DNA of 64,000 bases, taken from NCBI RefSeq assembly GCF_015209505.1, contig NZ_JADEYC010000002.1, positions 62,001 to 126,000 of the forward strand, in the 5' to 3' direction. Below the pieces are notes generated by a model, which saw nothing but the letters and a program-made list of their open reading frames with translations, ran no database searches and had not been told where the DNA came from. Position 1 is the first letter of the stretch, and every line of letters begins with the position of its first letter. The DNA comes from Saccharopolyspora montiporae. Its GTDB lineage: Bacteria; Actinomycetota; Actinomycetes; Mycobacteriales; Pseudonocardiaceae. Positions 42,580-51,383 of the stretch are shown one piece after another. The translations under genes and the position numbers were made by a program.

Positions 42580-43515
42580 GTGACGCGCGCGAAGGGCTCC
42601 GACGAGCACGCCGTGCTCAGCACCCGGGTGATCGTGTGGCGGGCCGTGGGCCTGCTGGTCCTGGCGGCCGGGTCGATCACGGCGCTGTGGCTGGCGCTGA
42701 GCGCAGGCCGGGCGGAACCGTCGGTGCGGCTGGACATCATCCGCACGGCACTGACCATCGTCGTCGGCGGTGGCGGTGCCGCGGGGCTGCTGCTGACCGC
42801 CCGGCGCCAGCGAACCACCGAGCTCGACCTGGCGCAGAAGGACCACGACTCGACCGAGGCCCGGGTCACCGAGTTGTACGGCAAGGCCGCCGAACAGCTC
42901 GGCAACGACAAGGCACCGGTGCGGCTGGCCGGGATTTTCGCGCTGGAGCGCCTCGCCCAGACCTACCCGCAACACCGCCGGACCATCGTCGATCCGCTGT
43001 GCGCCTACCTGCGGATGCCGTTCGACCCGCACGGGACCGGTGCCGAGTCCCGGCAGGAGCAGCAGGTGCGGGAGAGCGCCCAGCAGGTGCTCACCACGCA
43101 CCTGCGCGCCGAGGACGCCGACTCGTTCTGGGCCGATGTGCGGCTCAACCTCACCGGAGCGACGTTGACCACGTTCACGTTCATCCGCTGCTGCGCCCGG
43201 TTCGCCACGTTCTCCGGTGCGGTGTTCGTCGGACCCGCCGTGTTCCGCGGGAGCAGCTTCGATGTGCAGGGCGACTTCCGCGGCCCGCACGACGGCATCG
43301 ACGCGCGATCTCGATTGGGGCGCACCGACTTCGGCGGCGTCCACGGTGATGCAGACCACATCGCACGCCGCCACCGTCCCGCTCGGCGGGATGCGGGAGC
43401 CAGTTCGCTCGCAGCGGAACACCCGGAACCGAGCGGCCACCCGCACCCGGAGCGCGGCACGCTCCGCCGCCCGGCGCAATCCGAGCCCCTACGTTTTCCC
43501 TGGTCCAGCGACTGA
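42580..43515 (+). CDS. Membrane protein with pentapeptide-like repeats
   Basis: A 311-residue protein: two N-terminal membrane helices (residues about 19-40 and 50-68), a cytosolic helical region with ALERLAQTYPQHRRTIVDPLCAYLRMPF near 125, then a short stretch of pentapeptide-like units (LNLTGATLTTFTFIRCCARFATFSGAVFVGPAVFRGSSFDVQGDF, near 190-235). The last about 75 residues are Arg/His/Pro-rich and do not continue the repeat, so the pentapeptide section may be truncated or broken. Not a known resistance protein. GTG start. Confidence 0.7.
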   Translation: MTRAKGSDEHAVLSTRVIVWRAVGLLVLAAGSITALWLALSAGRAEPSVRLDIIRTALTIVVGGGGAAGLLLTARRQRTTELDLAQKDHDSTEARVTELYGKAAEQLGNDKAPVRLAGIFALERLAQTYPQHRRTIVDPLCAYLRMPFDPHGTGAESRQEQQVRESAQQVLTTHLRAEDADSFWADVRLNLTGATLTTFTFIRCCARFATFSGAVFVGPAVFRGSSFDVQGDFRGPHDGIDARSRLGRTDFGGVHGDADHIARRHRPARRDAGASSLAAEHPEPSGHPHPERGTLRRPAQSEPLRFPWSSD

Positions 43516-43602
43516 ACACGGTACTGGACAGGCAAACGACACGGTGCGCAACCGGACTGCGGCAACCGGGTACTTCGACGTGACGACTGTCGCTGTCCGG
43601 CG

Positions 43603-43629
43603 CGGGAACACTGACTCCGCTCCATGCGT
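43603..43629 (+). promoter_or_regulatory. Candidate ECF-type promoter GGGAAC-N17-CGTC
   Basis: GGGAAC at 43603-43608 and CGTC at 43626-43629 have the spacing of ECF sigma promoters, about 115 nt upstream of the DUF7455 gene. Weak evidence, no second element. Confidence 0.3.
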
Positions 43630-43742
43630 CTGGAAGAGTAGAGCCAACGAGCACCGACCCGTGCAGCCAGCCGGCCACCGGTGGTCGTAGCCGGATCGAG
43701 GGCGTCGGGACGATTCCGACGCCGGGACGGAGGGAGATCACG

Positions 43743-43937
43743 ATGCCGGGAACGCTCACCCGCCCCGAGCTGACCGCCGCCGACCGCTGCGACCGCTGCG
43801 GGGCCGCTGCAAAGCTTCGCGCCGTACTGCAGTCCGGTGGGGAGCTGCTGTTCTGCGGGCACCACGCCCGCGAGTACCAGGCCGGTCTGCGGGAAGCCGA
43901 GGCCGACCTGCAGGAGGACGAGAGCACTGAGCTCTGA
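43743..43937 (+). CDS. DUF7455-type small zinc-binding protein
   Basis: A 64-residue protein: CDRCGAAAKLRAVLQSGGELLFCGHH, a Cys-x2-Cys and later C-x-H-H pattern for one zinc site, followed by an acidic helix. A short actinobacterial family often downstream of sigA. GGAGGGAGATC precedes the ATG. Role unknown. Confidence 0.8.
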   Translation: MPGTLTRPELTAADRCDRCGAAAKLRAVLQSGGELLFCGHHAREYQAGLREAEADLQEDESTEL

Positions 43938-43955
43938 GCAGTAGACCCTGTTCGA

Positions 43956-43995
43956 CCCGAATGCCCCGCGGAGCACCTGCTCCGCGGGGCATTCG
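43956..43995. terminator. Strong hairpin downstream of DUF7455
   Basis: 19-bp near-perfect stem around CCGAATGCCCCGCGGAGCA and TGCTCCGCGGGGCATTCGG with a 2-nt apex. Sits between DUF7455 and the convergent helicase gene; probably a terminator for both. Confidence 0.8.
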
Positions 43996-44051
43996 GCGTT
44001 CCGCGGCCGGCACTGCGGACACCGCGGTCCGCGGTGTGACCAGGAAGAGCG

Positions 44052-45833
44052 TCACCAGGAACGCAGCGTCGCGATCCGCTCTTCGAGCTGTTCGGCCGTG
44101 GCCATGGCCGTGGGCGGCCCGCCGCAACTGCGCTGCAACTCGTTGTAGATCTTGCCGTGCGGCTTCCTGGTCCGGTGGTGGTGCAGCGAGACCAGGGTGT
44201 TGAGTTCCTTGCGCAGCTTGTGCAGCCGCTCCTGGACGCTCTGCGGCCGGGCGGACTCCTGCTCGGCGGCTTCGGCCGCCTTCTTGTCCGCTTTCTGGGC
44301 CTTGTCCGCTTCCTCGCGCTTGCCCACGTCCTCCAGCTGCTGCTCCTGGCGCTGGCGCAGCAGGGCGCGGACCTGGTCCGGCTCCAGCAGACCGGGCAAC
44401 CCGAGGTAGTCCTGCTCCTCCTCGGTGGTGCTGAACGCGGCCGTGCCGAAGGACGATCCGTCGTAGATGACCTGGTCGAGCTCGGCATCGGCACCCAGCG
44501 CGGTGTAGGCCTTCTCCTCCTCGCCCGGCTCGTCGCGCCGCGCGTTGGCCTCGGCCAGCAGCTCGTCGTCCCAGCCATCCTTCTCCCGGTGCGGTTTGCC
44601 CAGCACGTGGTCGCGCTCGGTTTCCAGTTCGCTGGCCAGCTGCAACAGGACCGGAACGCTGGGCAGGAAGATGCTCGCCGTTTCCCCCGGCCGCCGCGAC
44701 CGGACGAACCGGCCGATGGCCTGCGCGAAGAACAGCGGGGTCGAGGCGCTGGTCGCGTACACGCCGACCGCCAGCCGCGGGACGTCCACACCTTCGGACA
44801 CCATCCGCACCGCCACCATCCAGCGCGCGTCCGACTCGGCGAACTCGGCGATCCGCCCGGATGCCTTCGGGTCGTCGGAGAGCACCACCACCGGTTCCTC
44901 GCCGGAGATGCGCTGCAGGGTCTTCGCGTAGGACTTGGCGGTGACGTGGTCCGAGGCGATCACCAGCCCCCCGGCATCAGGCATACCGTCCTTGCGCAGC
45001 TGGGTCAGCCGCGTGTTGGCCGCCTGCAGCACCGAGGGGATCCACTCCCCGGCCGGGTCCAGCGCGGTGCGCCAGGCCCGCGTGGTCTGCTCGGCGGTCA
45101 GCGGCTCACCGAGGCGCGCGCTGAACTCGTCGCCGGCGCTGGTGCGCCAGCGCGCCTCCCCGGAATAGGCCAGGAACACCACGGGGCGCACGACACCGTC
45201 GCGCAGCGCGTCCGAGTAGTTGTAGGACTGGTCCGCCCGGCTGCGCATCGACCCGTCGGCATCGGGCTCGTAGGACACGAACGGGATGGGCGTGTCGTCG
45301 CTGCGGAACGGCGTCCCGGTCAGGCCCAGCCGCCGCGCCGCCGGCGTGAACGCTTCCCGGACGGCATCGCCCCAGGACTTGGCGTCGCCGGAGTGGTGGA
45401 TCTCGTCCAGGATCACCAGCGTCTTGCGCCGCTCGGTGCGCACCCGGTGCAGCGTCGGGTGCGCGGCGACCTGCGCGTAGGTCACCACCACGCCCCGGTA
45501 GTCGGGCGAGGTCGCGCCGTCGGCGTTGCGGAAGTCCGGATCCAGCGGAATGCCGGCACCCGCGGCTGCCAGGGCCCACTGGTGCTTGAGGTGCTCGGTG
45601 GGCGCGATGACGGTGACCGCCTCCACGGTGCGGTCGGCCAGCAGTTCGGCGGCCACCCGCAGACCGAAGGTCGTCTTCCCCGATCCCGGCGTCGCCACCG
45701 CCAGGAAGTCCTTCGGCCGCGAGGACAAGTACTTGGTCAACGCGCGCCGCTGCCACGAACGCAGCGGCAGGGACGGCGCCTTCGACGGATCGCTGAGCAC
45801 GGAACGAACGGACTCGATGTGCGTTTCGGACAC
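44052..45833 (-). CDS. DEAD/DEAH-box helicase (type III restriction subunit-like)
   Basis: A 593-residue SF2 helicase: Q-like LPLRSWQRRALTKYL, motif I AVATPGSGKTTFGL near residue 45, motif II VILDEIHHSGD near 140, motif III LGLTGTPFRSD near 170, motif VI QAIGRFVRSRRPGE near 390. The C-terminal 150 residues are a Lys/Glu-rich coiled region (EADKAQKADKKAAEAAEQES) followed by a basic HHRTRKPHGKIY segment. Typical of housekeeping helicases near sigA-sigB in actinomycetes; not part of a restriction system here. GTG start. Confidence 0.88.
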   Translation of the reverse strand: MSETHIESVRSVLSDPSKAPSLPLRSWQRRALTKYLSSRPKDFLAVATPGSGKTTFGLRVAAELLADRTVEAVTVIAPTEHLKHQWALAAAGAGIPLDPDFRNADGATSPDYRGVVVTYAQVAAHPTLHRVRTERRKTLVILDEIHHSGDAKSWGDAVREAFTPAARRLGLTGTPFRSDDTPIPFVSYEPDADGSMRSRADQSYNYSDALRDGVVRPVVFLAYSGEARWRTSAGDEFSARLGEPLTAEQTTRAWRTALDPAGEWIPSVLQAANTRLTQLRKDGMPDAGGLVIASDHVTAKSYAKTLQRISGEEPVVVLSDDPKASGRIAEFAESDARWMVAVRMVSEGVDVPRLAVGVYATSASTPLFFAQAIGRFVRSRRPGETASIFLPSVPVLLQLASELETERDHVLGKPHREKDGWDDELLAEANARRDEPGEEEKAYTALGADAELDQVIYDGSSFGTAAFSTTEEEQDYLGLPGLLEPDQVRALLRQRQEQQLEDVGKREEADKAQKADKKAAEAAEQESARPQSVQERLHKLRKELNTLVSLHHHRTRKPHGKIYNELQRSCGGPPTAMATAEQLEERIATLRSW

Positions 45834-46049
45834 GCCGGCTCGCCACTCCTTCCCTGGTTCTTCCCCCTGCCGAACGGGAGAGGCGCTCCCCGCGGACCCC
45901 GCGCGGCACCACCGCGCGGACCGCCGTGCAGCTTACCTCCGCGGCGCTGGTGGCCAGGCCGGGCCCGCGGCGGTATCGCAGCAGGTACGCGGCGAGTTCC
46001 ACATCCCGGCGTTCACGGCTGTGACGCATGAAGCATCCTGGTGAGTGCC

Positions 46050-47249
46050 ATGGGTCAGCCTTCGAGTCCGCGAGATCGCCGGGGACGCACTTCGGTCGCC
46101 ACCCAGCAGGCCCCGGTACGCCGCGGACCGCTGCAGGTGGTGGGACGCACCGTCTCCAAGGCGTGGTGGGACAACATCTTCTCCGAGTCGGCCTCGGCCG
46201 CCTTCTGGCAGGCGTTGTCCCTGCCGCCGCTGCTGCTCGGGCTGCTCGGCAGCGTCGGCTTCCTCGGCGACTGGTTCGGGCCGGGTGTCGTCGACGCGGT
46301 GCACAGCAACATCCTCGCGTTCTCCCGGACGGTGTTCACCGGCAACGTCGTCGACCAGATCATCGGTCCGACGGTGGCCGACATCCTCACCAAGGGCCGC
46401 AGCGAGATCGTCTCGGTGGGGTTCCTGCTGTCGCTGTGGGCGGGTTCGTCCGCGCTGGCCTCGCTGGTCGATTCGATCACGCTGGCCTACGACCAGTACC
46501 TCGTGCGCAACAGCGTGTGGCAGCGGGTGTTCGCGCTGCTGCTGTACCTGGTGTGCCTGGTGCTGGCCGTCGTGGGCCTGCCGGTGGTGGCGCTCGGACC
46601 GGAGTGGCTGCAAACGCTGCTGCCGGAGTACCTGCGGGACGACGCCGCCTGGGTCATCCACGGCTTCTACTACCCGGCAACCGGCGTCTTCCTGGTGCTG
46701 GCGCTGGCGACGCTGTACAAGGTGTCGCTGCCGCGCAAACTCCCCTGGCACCGCGGACTCCCGGGGGCGCTGCTGGCGATGCTCGTCTTCCTGTGTTCCA
46801 GCATCGGCCTGCGGCTGTACATCGCGTGGGTGACGGGCACCGGCTACACCTACGGCGCGCTGGCCACGCCGATCGCCTTCCTGCTGTTCGGGTTCTTCAT
46901 CGGGATGGCCGTGATCATCGGCGCGCAGTTCAACAACGCGATCCAAGAGATGCACCCGGCACGCCTGACCCGGCGGGAGCGGCGCCGGTGGCGGCGGCTG
47001 GAGATGAAGCGCATCGCGCAGCGCATGCACACCGAGCGCGGGTATCAGACCTGGCGCGCCGGCGGTGCGCAGGACGACGCCGGGAACACCGGACCCGCGG
47101 CGGGCGAGGAACCGGAGCAGCGGTCCACGACCGAAGAACAGCCCGATCCGGAGGGCTCGGGCGAACCGGACCCCGGCGGCGCGGCCGGGATCCCCTGGCC
47201 GGCCAGCGGAGACGAGCCGTCGCGGAACGCGCGGCAGCACGGCGGCTGA
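46050..47249 (+). CDS. YihY/BrkB family membrane protein
   Basis: A 399-residue membrane protein: about seven membrane helices, with AWWDNIFSESASAAFWQALSLPPLLLGLLGSVG near residue 38, SLWAGSSALASLVDSITLAYD near 135 and LGALATPIAFLLFGFFIGMAVIIGAQFNNAI near 275, and a C-terminal acidic tail. Homologue of Rv2707 and E. coli YihY. ATG at 46050 follows GGTGAG; GTG at 46041 is an alternative. The substrate is unknown (it is not RNase BN). Confidence 0.88.
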   Translation: MGQPSSPRDRRGRTSVATQQAPVRRGPLQVVGRTVSKAWWDNIFSESASAAFWQALSLPPLLLGLLGSVGFLGDWFGPGVVDAVHSNILAFSRTVFTGNVVDQIIGPTVADILTKGRSEIVSVGFLLSLWAGSSALASLVDSITLAYDQYLVRNSVWQRVFALLLYLVCLVLAVVGLPVVALGPEWLQTLLPEYLRDDAAWVIHGFYYPATGVFLVLALATLYKVSLPRKLPWHRGLPGALLAMLVFLCSSIGLRLYIAWVTGTGYTYGALATPIAFLLFGFFIGMAVIIGAQFNNAIQEMHPARLTRRERRRWRRLEMKRIAQRMHTERGYQTWRAGGAQDDAGNTGPAAGEEPEQRSTTEEQPDPEGSGEPDPGGAAGIPWPASGDEPSRNARQHGG

Positions 47250-47279
47250 CCCCGCCGTGCCCTCCGTGCGCAGCGACCG

Positions 47280-47531
47280 TCAGTCGTCGTCACCGCCGGG
47301 CGGCAGCGACTCGAAGACCTTCTTGCAGTCCGGGCACACCGGCGAGCCCGGCTTCGGGGACTTGGTGACCGGGAAGACCTCCCCGCACAACGCCACCACG
47401 TAGGACCCGGTCACCGCACTCTCGGTGATCTTGTCCTTCTGCACGTAGTGGAAGACCTCGGGGCGGTCATCACTGGTCTGCTCGGTGCTCTCCGGGCGGA
47501 CATCGGTTTCCGGCAGCGTCGTAGTGCTCAT
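47280..47531 (-). CDS. DUF3039 family protein
   Basis: An 83-residue protein: VFHYVQKDKITESAVTGSYVVALCGEVFPVTKSPKPGSPVCPDCKKVFESLP with one Cys in CGEVF and a C-terminal CPDC, a likely zinc site. Actinobacterial DUF3039 (Rv2708c). Convergent with YihY. Role unknown. Confidence 0.88.
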   Translation of the reverse strand: MSTTTLPETDVRPESTEQTSDDRPEVFHYVQKDKITESAVTGSYVVALCGEVFPVTKSPKPGSPVCPDCKKVFESLPPGGDDD

Positions 47532-47578
47532 CTGTCCATGATGCCGCACCGCACGCGCCATGTCCCCGGCCGCACCGG

Positions 47579-47905
47579 TCAGGAACCGTCGACCACCTGG
47601 TGGCCGCGGGATTCCACCGCCTGGTGCGATCGCCGGAACCGGTTGACGTGCTCCTTCTTCTTCGCCGGGCGGTCATTGGCGATGAGCACCGCCATCCACG
47701 GCAGCGGGATGGAGACCGCGAGCACGATCAACGACAACCACCACAGCTGCCACACCTGGAAGATGACCGCCGCCAGCACCAAGCACGGGATGCGGAACGA
47801 CATCATGATCGCGTACTTGCGGCGGCGCACCGCCTGCTGATCGTCATAGGACGGCTGTGCCTCGGTGATCAGCACCGGGGAGTCGTCACGATGTGGGGTG
47901 TTCAC
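47579..47905 (-). CDS. DUF3099 membrane protein
   Basis: A 108-residue protein: a soluble N-terminus (SPVLITEAQPSYDDQQAVRRRKYAIMMSF) then two membrane helices (PCLVLAAVIFQVWQLWWLSLIVLAVSIPLPWMAVLIA) and a polar tail. Start GTG at 47905 has a perfect GGAGGT 6 nt upstream; ATG at 47926 (also with GAGG upstream) would add seven residues. Actinobacterial DUF3099 family. Function unknown. Confidence 0.82.
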   Translation of the reverse strand: MNTPHRDDSPVLITEAQPSYDDQQAVRRRKYAIMMSFRIPCLVLAAVIFQVWQLWWLSLIVLAVSIPLPWMAVLIANDRPAKKKEHVNRFRRSHQAVESRGHQVVDGS

Positions 47906-48058
47906 GACGCTACCTCCGGGAATCATGCTCCCACCTCGCTCGCTCGCTGGACACCCCGGGCCGCGCCGGGTCTCCGACCCAGGTTGACCCGCACGGCACT
48001 GCGCCGAAACCTCAGCGCGGTAGATTCGCCGGGGGTCGTCGCCGAGCGGGAGGCACGG

Positions 48059-48730
48059 ATGCTGTACGCCGTGAGCAAGCGGATCGTCGGGAGCGCCGCG
48101 CGGGCGGTGTACCGGCCCGAGATCATCGACGCGGACAAGGTCCCGCGCACCGGCCCGGTCATCCTGGCACCGAACCACCTCGCGGTGCTGGACAGCTTCA
48201 TCGTCCCGCTAGTGGTGCCCCGCCGGGTGGCCTTCCTGGCCAAGGCCGAGTACTTCCAGGGCACCGGCCTCCGCGGCGGACTGTCCCGGTGGCTGTTCGG
48301 TTCGCTGGGCGCCATCCCCGTCCAGCGCGGCCGCGGGCGCGCAGCGATGGCCGCGCTGGAATCCGCCGAGGACGTGCTGCGCTCCGGAGGCGCGTTCGGC
48401 ATCCACCCCGAGGGCACCCGCTCTCCGGACGGCAGGCTCTACCGCGGCCGAACCGGGGTGGCCCGACTGGCACTGGCCACGGACGCGCCGGTGGTTCCGG
48501 TGGCGCTGCGCGGAACCGACAAGCTGCAGCCGGAAGGCGCAAAGGTCCCGCGACCGCATCCGGTGACCGTGCGCTTCGGCGACCCGCTCGACTTCCGCCG
48601 CTACTCCGGGATGGAGGGTTCGCTGCCCGTGCTGCGCTCGATCACCGACGAGATCATGTACGCGATCGCCGAGCTGTCCGAGCAGGAGTACGTGGACCGC
48701 TACCAGTCCCCGGGCGCGGCCGCGGCCTGA
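48059..48730 (+). CDS. 1-acyl-sn-glycerol-3-phosphate acyltransferase (PlsC)
   Basis: A 223-residue acyltransferase: catalytic NHLAVLDSF (H-x4-D) near residue 39, GAIPVQRGRGRAAM near 84, HPEGTRSPDGRLY near 115 and VVPVALRGTDKL near 145. Converts lysophosphatidate to phosphatidate in phospholipid synthesis. GGGAGG precedes the ATG; TAGATT at 48021-48026 may be its -10. Confidence 0.92.
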   Translation: MLYAVSKRIVGSAARAVYRPEIIDADKVPRTGPVILAPNHLAVLDSFIVPLVVPRRVAFLAKAEYFQGTGLRGGLSRWLFGSLGAIPVQRGRGRAAMAALESAEDVLRSGGAFGIHPEGTRSPDGRLYRGRTGVARLALATDAPVVPVALRGTDKLQPEGAKVPRPHPVTVRFGDPLDFRRYSGMEGSLPVLRSITDEIMYAIAELSEQEYVDRYQSPGAAAA

Positions 48731-48736
48731 TCCGGC

Positions 48737-49312
48737 TCAGCCCTTGGCCGCCTTGGCGGCGGCCTTCTGCTCCTTCTTCCAGGCCCGGACTTCCTCCAGC
48801 GTCCGCTGGTCGACCACGTCCGCGATGGAGCGGCGCGCGTCGGTCTCGCCGTAGGCCCCCGCGGCCTCGCGCCACCCGTCCGGCCGCACTCCCCACTGCT
48901 TGCCCAGCAGCGCGAGGAAGATCCGCGCCTTCTGGTCCCCGAATCCGGGCAGTGCCTTGAGCCTGCGCAGCAGCTCGCGCCCGTCCGCATCCGCCCAGAG
49001 GGCCTCGGTGCGCCCACCGTAGTGCTCGACGAGGTACTGCGCCAGGGTCTGGATGCGCTTGGCCATCGACCCCGGGAAGCGGTGGATGGCCGGCTGCTGG
49101 GCGCAGGTCGCGGCGAACGATTCCGGGTCCGCCGCGGCGACGTCGTGCGGATCCAGGCCGCCGAGCCGGTCGGCCAGGACGCGCGGTCCGGCGAACGCCT
49201 TCTCCATGCTGATCTGCTGGTCCAGCAACATGCCGATGAGCAGCGCGAACGCATCGTCGGACAGCAGCCGGTCGGCCTCGGTGTCACCGGTGAGGTGCAG
49301 CGTTCGGGACAT
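48737..49312 (-). CDS. HhH-GPD family DNA glycosylase-like protein
   Basis: A 191-residue protein: MSRTLHLTGDTEADRLLSDDAF then FALLIGMLLDQQISMEKAF near residue 25 (the helix before the GPD hairpin), LKALPGFGDQKARIFLALLGKQWGV near 120 (the HhH hairpin GFGDQK). It lacks the long iron-sulfur tail of EndoIII. The last 40 residues are basic. Typical of base-excision glycosylases of the HhH-GPD superfamily; base specificity is unknown. Confidence 0.85.
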   Translation of the reverse strand: MSRTLHLTGDTEADRLLSDDAFALLIGMLLDQQISMEKAFAGPRVLADRLGGLDPHDVAAADPESFAATCAQQPAIHRFPGSMAKRIQTLAQYLVEHYGGRTEALWADADGRELLRRLKALPGFGDQKARIFLALLGKQWGVRPDGWREAAGAYGETDARRSIADVVDQRTLEEVRAWKKEQKAAAKAAKG

Positions 49313-49356
49313 GTCGACATGCTGGCACAACCGGCGCCGCGAGTCGCCGGGAGCCG

Positions 49357-49405
49357 CCGACCGCGTCCGGGGACCGGGTTGACGGAGGTCACCGGACGCG
49401 GTCGG
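49357..49405. promoter_or_regulatory. 14-bp inverted repeat between divergent genes
   Basis: CCGACCGCGTCCGG (49357-49370) and CCGGACGCGGTCGG (49392-49405) with a 21-nt spacer that contains a TTGACG-like -35. Lies between the divergent glycosylase and methyltransferase genes. A shared operator or structured promoter region is possible. Confidence 0.4.
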
Positions 49406-49446
49406 AGTCCGACGGCCTCCCGCGGCGGCGTGTGAGGATCTGCGGT

Positions 49447-50961
49447 GTGATTCCAGACCTCAGCAACCAGCACATCGACCGGCTCCGCGACGCGTTCCTG
49501 GCCGCCGGCTACGACACCGACGGTGTCGTCGAGCTGCTCGGCCCGCAGGCGCACGCGGCGCTCGGGCGCGGCGAGCCGGTCCCCGCGCTGCGCGCCACCA
49601 CGGACGGGGGCGCCTGCAGCACCCTGATCCGGTTGTTCCTGCTCGGCCAGGCCGAGCCCCGCGAAGCGGTCGAGGCGGCGCTGCACCCGCTGCCGGTGGA
49701 CGACGCGGTCGGCGCCGGGCTGCTCAGCGCGGACGGAGACCGGCTGCGCGCAGCGCTGGACGTGCGCCCGCACGGCACCGGTGACGACTCGTGGTGGGTG
49801 GTGTCGGACCTGGACACCGAGCTGCGCGGCGGGCAACAGGTGCGGCCCGAGCACGTGCTCGGCGTGGGGCAGGCATCGCTGAGCCTGGTCCGCGCCACCA
49901 CCCGCAGGCAGGTCGATTCGGTGCTGGACCTCGGCACCGGCTGCGGTGTGCAGGCGCTGCACGCCAGCACGCACGCCGAGCACATCACCGCCACCGATGT
50001 CTCCGAGCGCGCGCTGGCGCTGGCCTCGGCGACGCTGCGGCTCAACCGGGTGCAGGCCGACCTGCGCCAGGGCGAGTGGTTCGACCCGGTCCGCGGCGGC
50101 AGCTACGACCTCGTCGTGTGCAACCCGCCGTTCGTCGTGGGGCCTGCACGCACCGACTTCGTCTACCGCGATTCCGGTCTGGCCGGCGATGACGCCAGTG
50201 CCCTGGTCGTGCGCCAGCTGCCCGCGTTCCTCAACCCGGGCGGAACCGGGCAGCTGCTGGCGTCCTGGCTGCACCACGAGGGCGAGGACTGGCGCGACCG
50301 GGTCGCGGGCTGGCTGCCACCTGGTGGGGTGGACGCCTGGTTCGTGCAGCGGGACGTGGCCGAGCCGGAGCTGTACGTGGGCACCTGGCTGCGCGACGCG
50401 GGCTACGACCCGCACTCGGCAGCGGGGATGCACAAGGCCGGTGAGTGGTTGGACTGGTTCGAGACCAACGGCGTGGTCGGGGTCGGTTTCGGCTTCGTGA
50501 CGCTGCGCCGCACCGACGCCGCCCAGGGGTCGGTCGTCTGCGAGGACCTGCGGCACGCGTTCGACGACCCGCTGGGGCCGGAGTCCGACGAGTGGCTGCG
50601 CCGCACGTCCTGGCTGCGGGAGAACGGCTCGCCGGAGCAGCTGCTGGCAGCGCGGCTGGTCACCGCGGACAGCACGCTGCTCGAACAGGTGTCCCGCCCG
50701 GGCGGCGAGGGCTGGGAGCCGTTCGTGCACCGGCTGCACCGCAGCGACGGTCCGGGCTGGCAGCACGAGATCGACGAACTGGGCGTTCGGCTGCTGGCCG
50801 GGCTGCAGGGCGCCCTCGCGGTCGAGGACGTGCTCGAACTGCTCGCGTTCGGCACGGGCGAGGACGCCGAAGAACTGACCCGCGCCGCGATCCCGGTTCT
50901 GCGCGAACTGATCCGGCACGGAATGGTGCTGCCCGCGGAATGGGCGGAGACGTCCCGATGA
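49447..50961 (+). CDS. Class I SAM-dependent methyltransferase with N-terminal accessory domain
   Basis: A 504-residue protein. Residues about 1-140 are a winged-helix-like domain (DUF7059 type) with SNQHIDRLRDAFLAAGYDTDGV; the methyltransferase core has VLDLGTGCGVQALHA near 160, TATDVSERALALA near 175 and the catalytic NPPF motif in VCNPPFVVGP near 220. NPPF marks N-methyltransferases (HemK/PrmC-RsmC type). The C-terminal third is helical. Start could also be GTG 49432; the substrate is unknown. It overlaps dtd. Confidence 0.85.
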   Translation: MIPDLSNQHIDRLRDAFLAAGYDTDGVVELLGPQAHAALGRGEPVPALRATTDGGACSTLIRLFLLGQAEPREAVEAALHPLPVDDAVGAGLLSADGDRLRAALDVRPHGTGDDSWWVVSDLDTELRGGQQVRPEHVLGVGQASLSLVRATTRRQVDSVLDLGTGCGVQALHASTHAEHITATDVSERALALASATLRLNRVQADLRQGEWFDPVRGGSYDLVVCNPPFVVGPARTDFVYRDSGLAGDDASALVVRQLPAFLNPGGTGQLLASWLHHEGEDWRDRVAGWLPPGGVDAWFVQRDVAEPELYVGTWLRDAGYDPHSAAGMHKAGEWLDWFETNGVVGVGFGFVTLRRTDAAQGSVVCEDLRHAFDDPLGPESDEWLRRTSWLRENGSPEQLLAARLVTADSTLLEQVSRPGGEGWEPFVHRLHRSDGPGWQHEIDELGVRLLAGLQGALAVEDVLELLAFGTGEDAEELTRAAIPVLRELIRHGMVLPAEWAETSR

Positions 50962-51383
50962 GAGCAGTGGTCACTCGGGTCACTCGGGCCTCGGTGCGCG
51001 TCGCCGGTGATGTCGTCGGCGAGATCGACGAACCGGGGCTGCTCGTGCTGCTGGGGGTAACGCATTCCGACGGTCCGGAAGAAGTAACCAGAACGGCGCG
51101 CAAACTGCACGAGATTCGCGCGCTGCCGAACGAGGAGTCCTGCGCCACGACCGGGGCGCCGCTGCTGGTGATCAGCCAGTTCACGCTCTACGGGGCCACC
51201 AGGAAGGGGCGGCGCCCGTCGTGGACCGAAGCGGCTCCGCCGGAGAAGGCCGAACCGCTGGTCAACGCGGTCGTCGCGGAGTTGCGTTCACGTGGTGCGC
51301 GCGTGTCCACCGGGGTATTCGGAGCGGAGATGGCCGTGGAGAGCGTCAATGACGGCCCATTCACACTTTTGCTTGAAGTTTAA
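50958..51383 (+). CDS. dtd: D-aminoacyl-tRNA deacylase
   Basis: A 141-residue Dtd: MRAVVTRVTRASVRV, the nucleophilic-Thr-associated motif LVISQFTLYGATRKGRRPSW near residue 77 and the Gly-cisPro NDGPFTLLLEV at the end. It removes D-amino acids (D-Tyr, and Gly on tRNA-Ala) from tRNA. The ATG overlaps the methyltransferase stop by 4 nt, so translation is coupled. Confidence 0.95.
   Translation: MRAVVTRVTRASVRVAGDVVGEIDEPGLLVLLGVTHSDGPEEVTRTARKLHEIRALPNEESCATTGAPLLVISQFTLYGATRKGRRPSWTEAAPPEKAEPLVNAVVAELRSRGARVSTGVFGAEMAVESVNDGPFTLLLEV

Noticed and set aside
40089..42911. 940-residue antisense frame over sigA
   Set aside because: GC-rich antisense frames stay open by codon bias; sigA is unmistakable on the other strand.
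45906..46029. Small minus-strand frame MRHSRERRDVEL upstream of the helicase gene
   Set aside because: No conserved feature and overlaps a likely promoter (TAAGCT on the minus strand); not supported.
47906..47926. ATG at 47926 as the DUF3099 start
   Set aside because: Possible, but the internal GGAGGT 6 nt before GTG 47905 is stronger; kept as an alternative in the entry.
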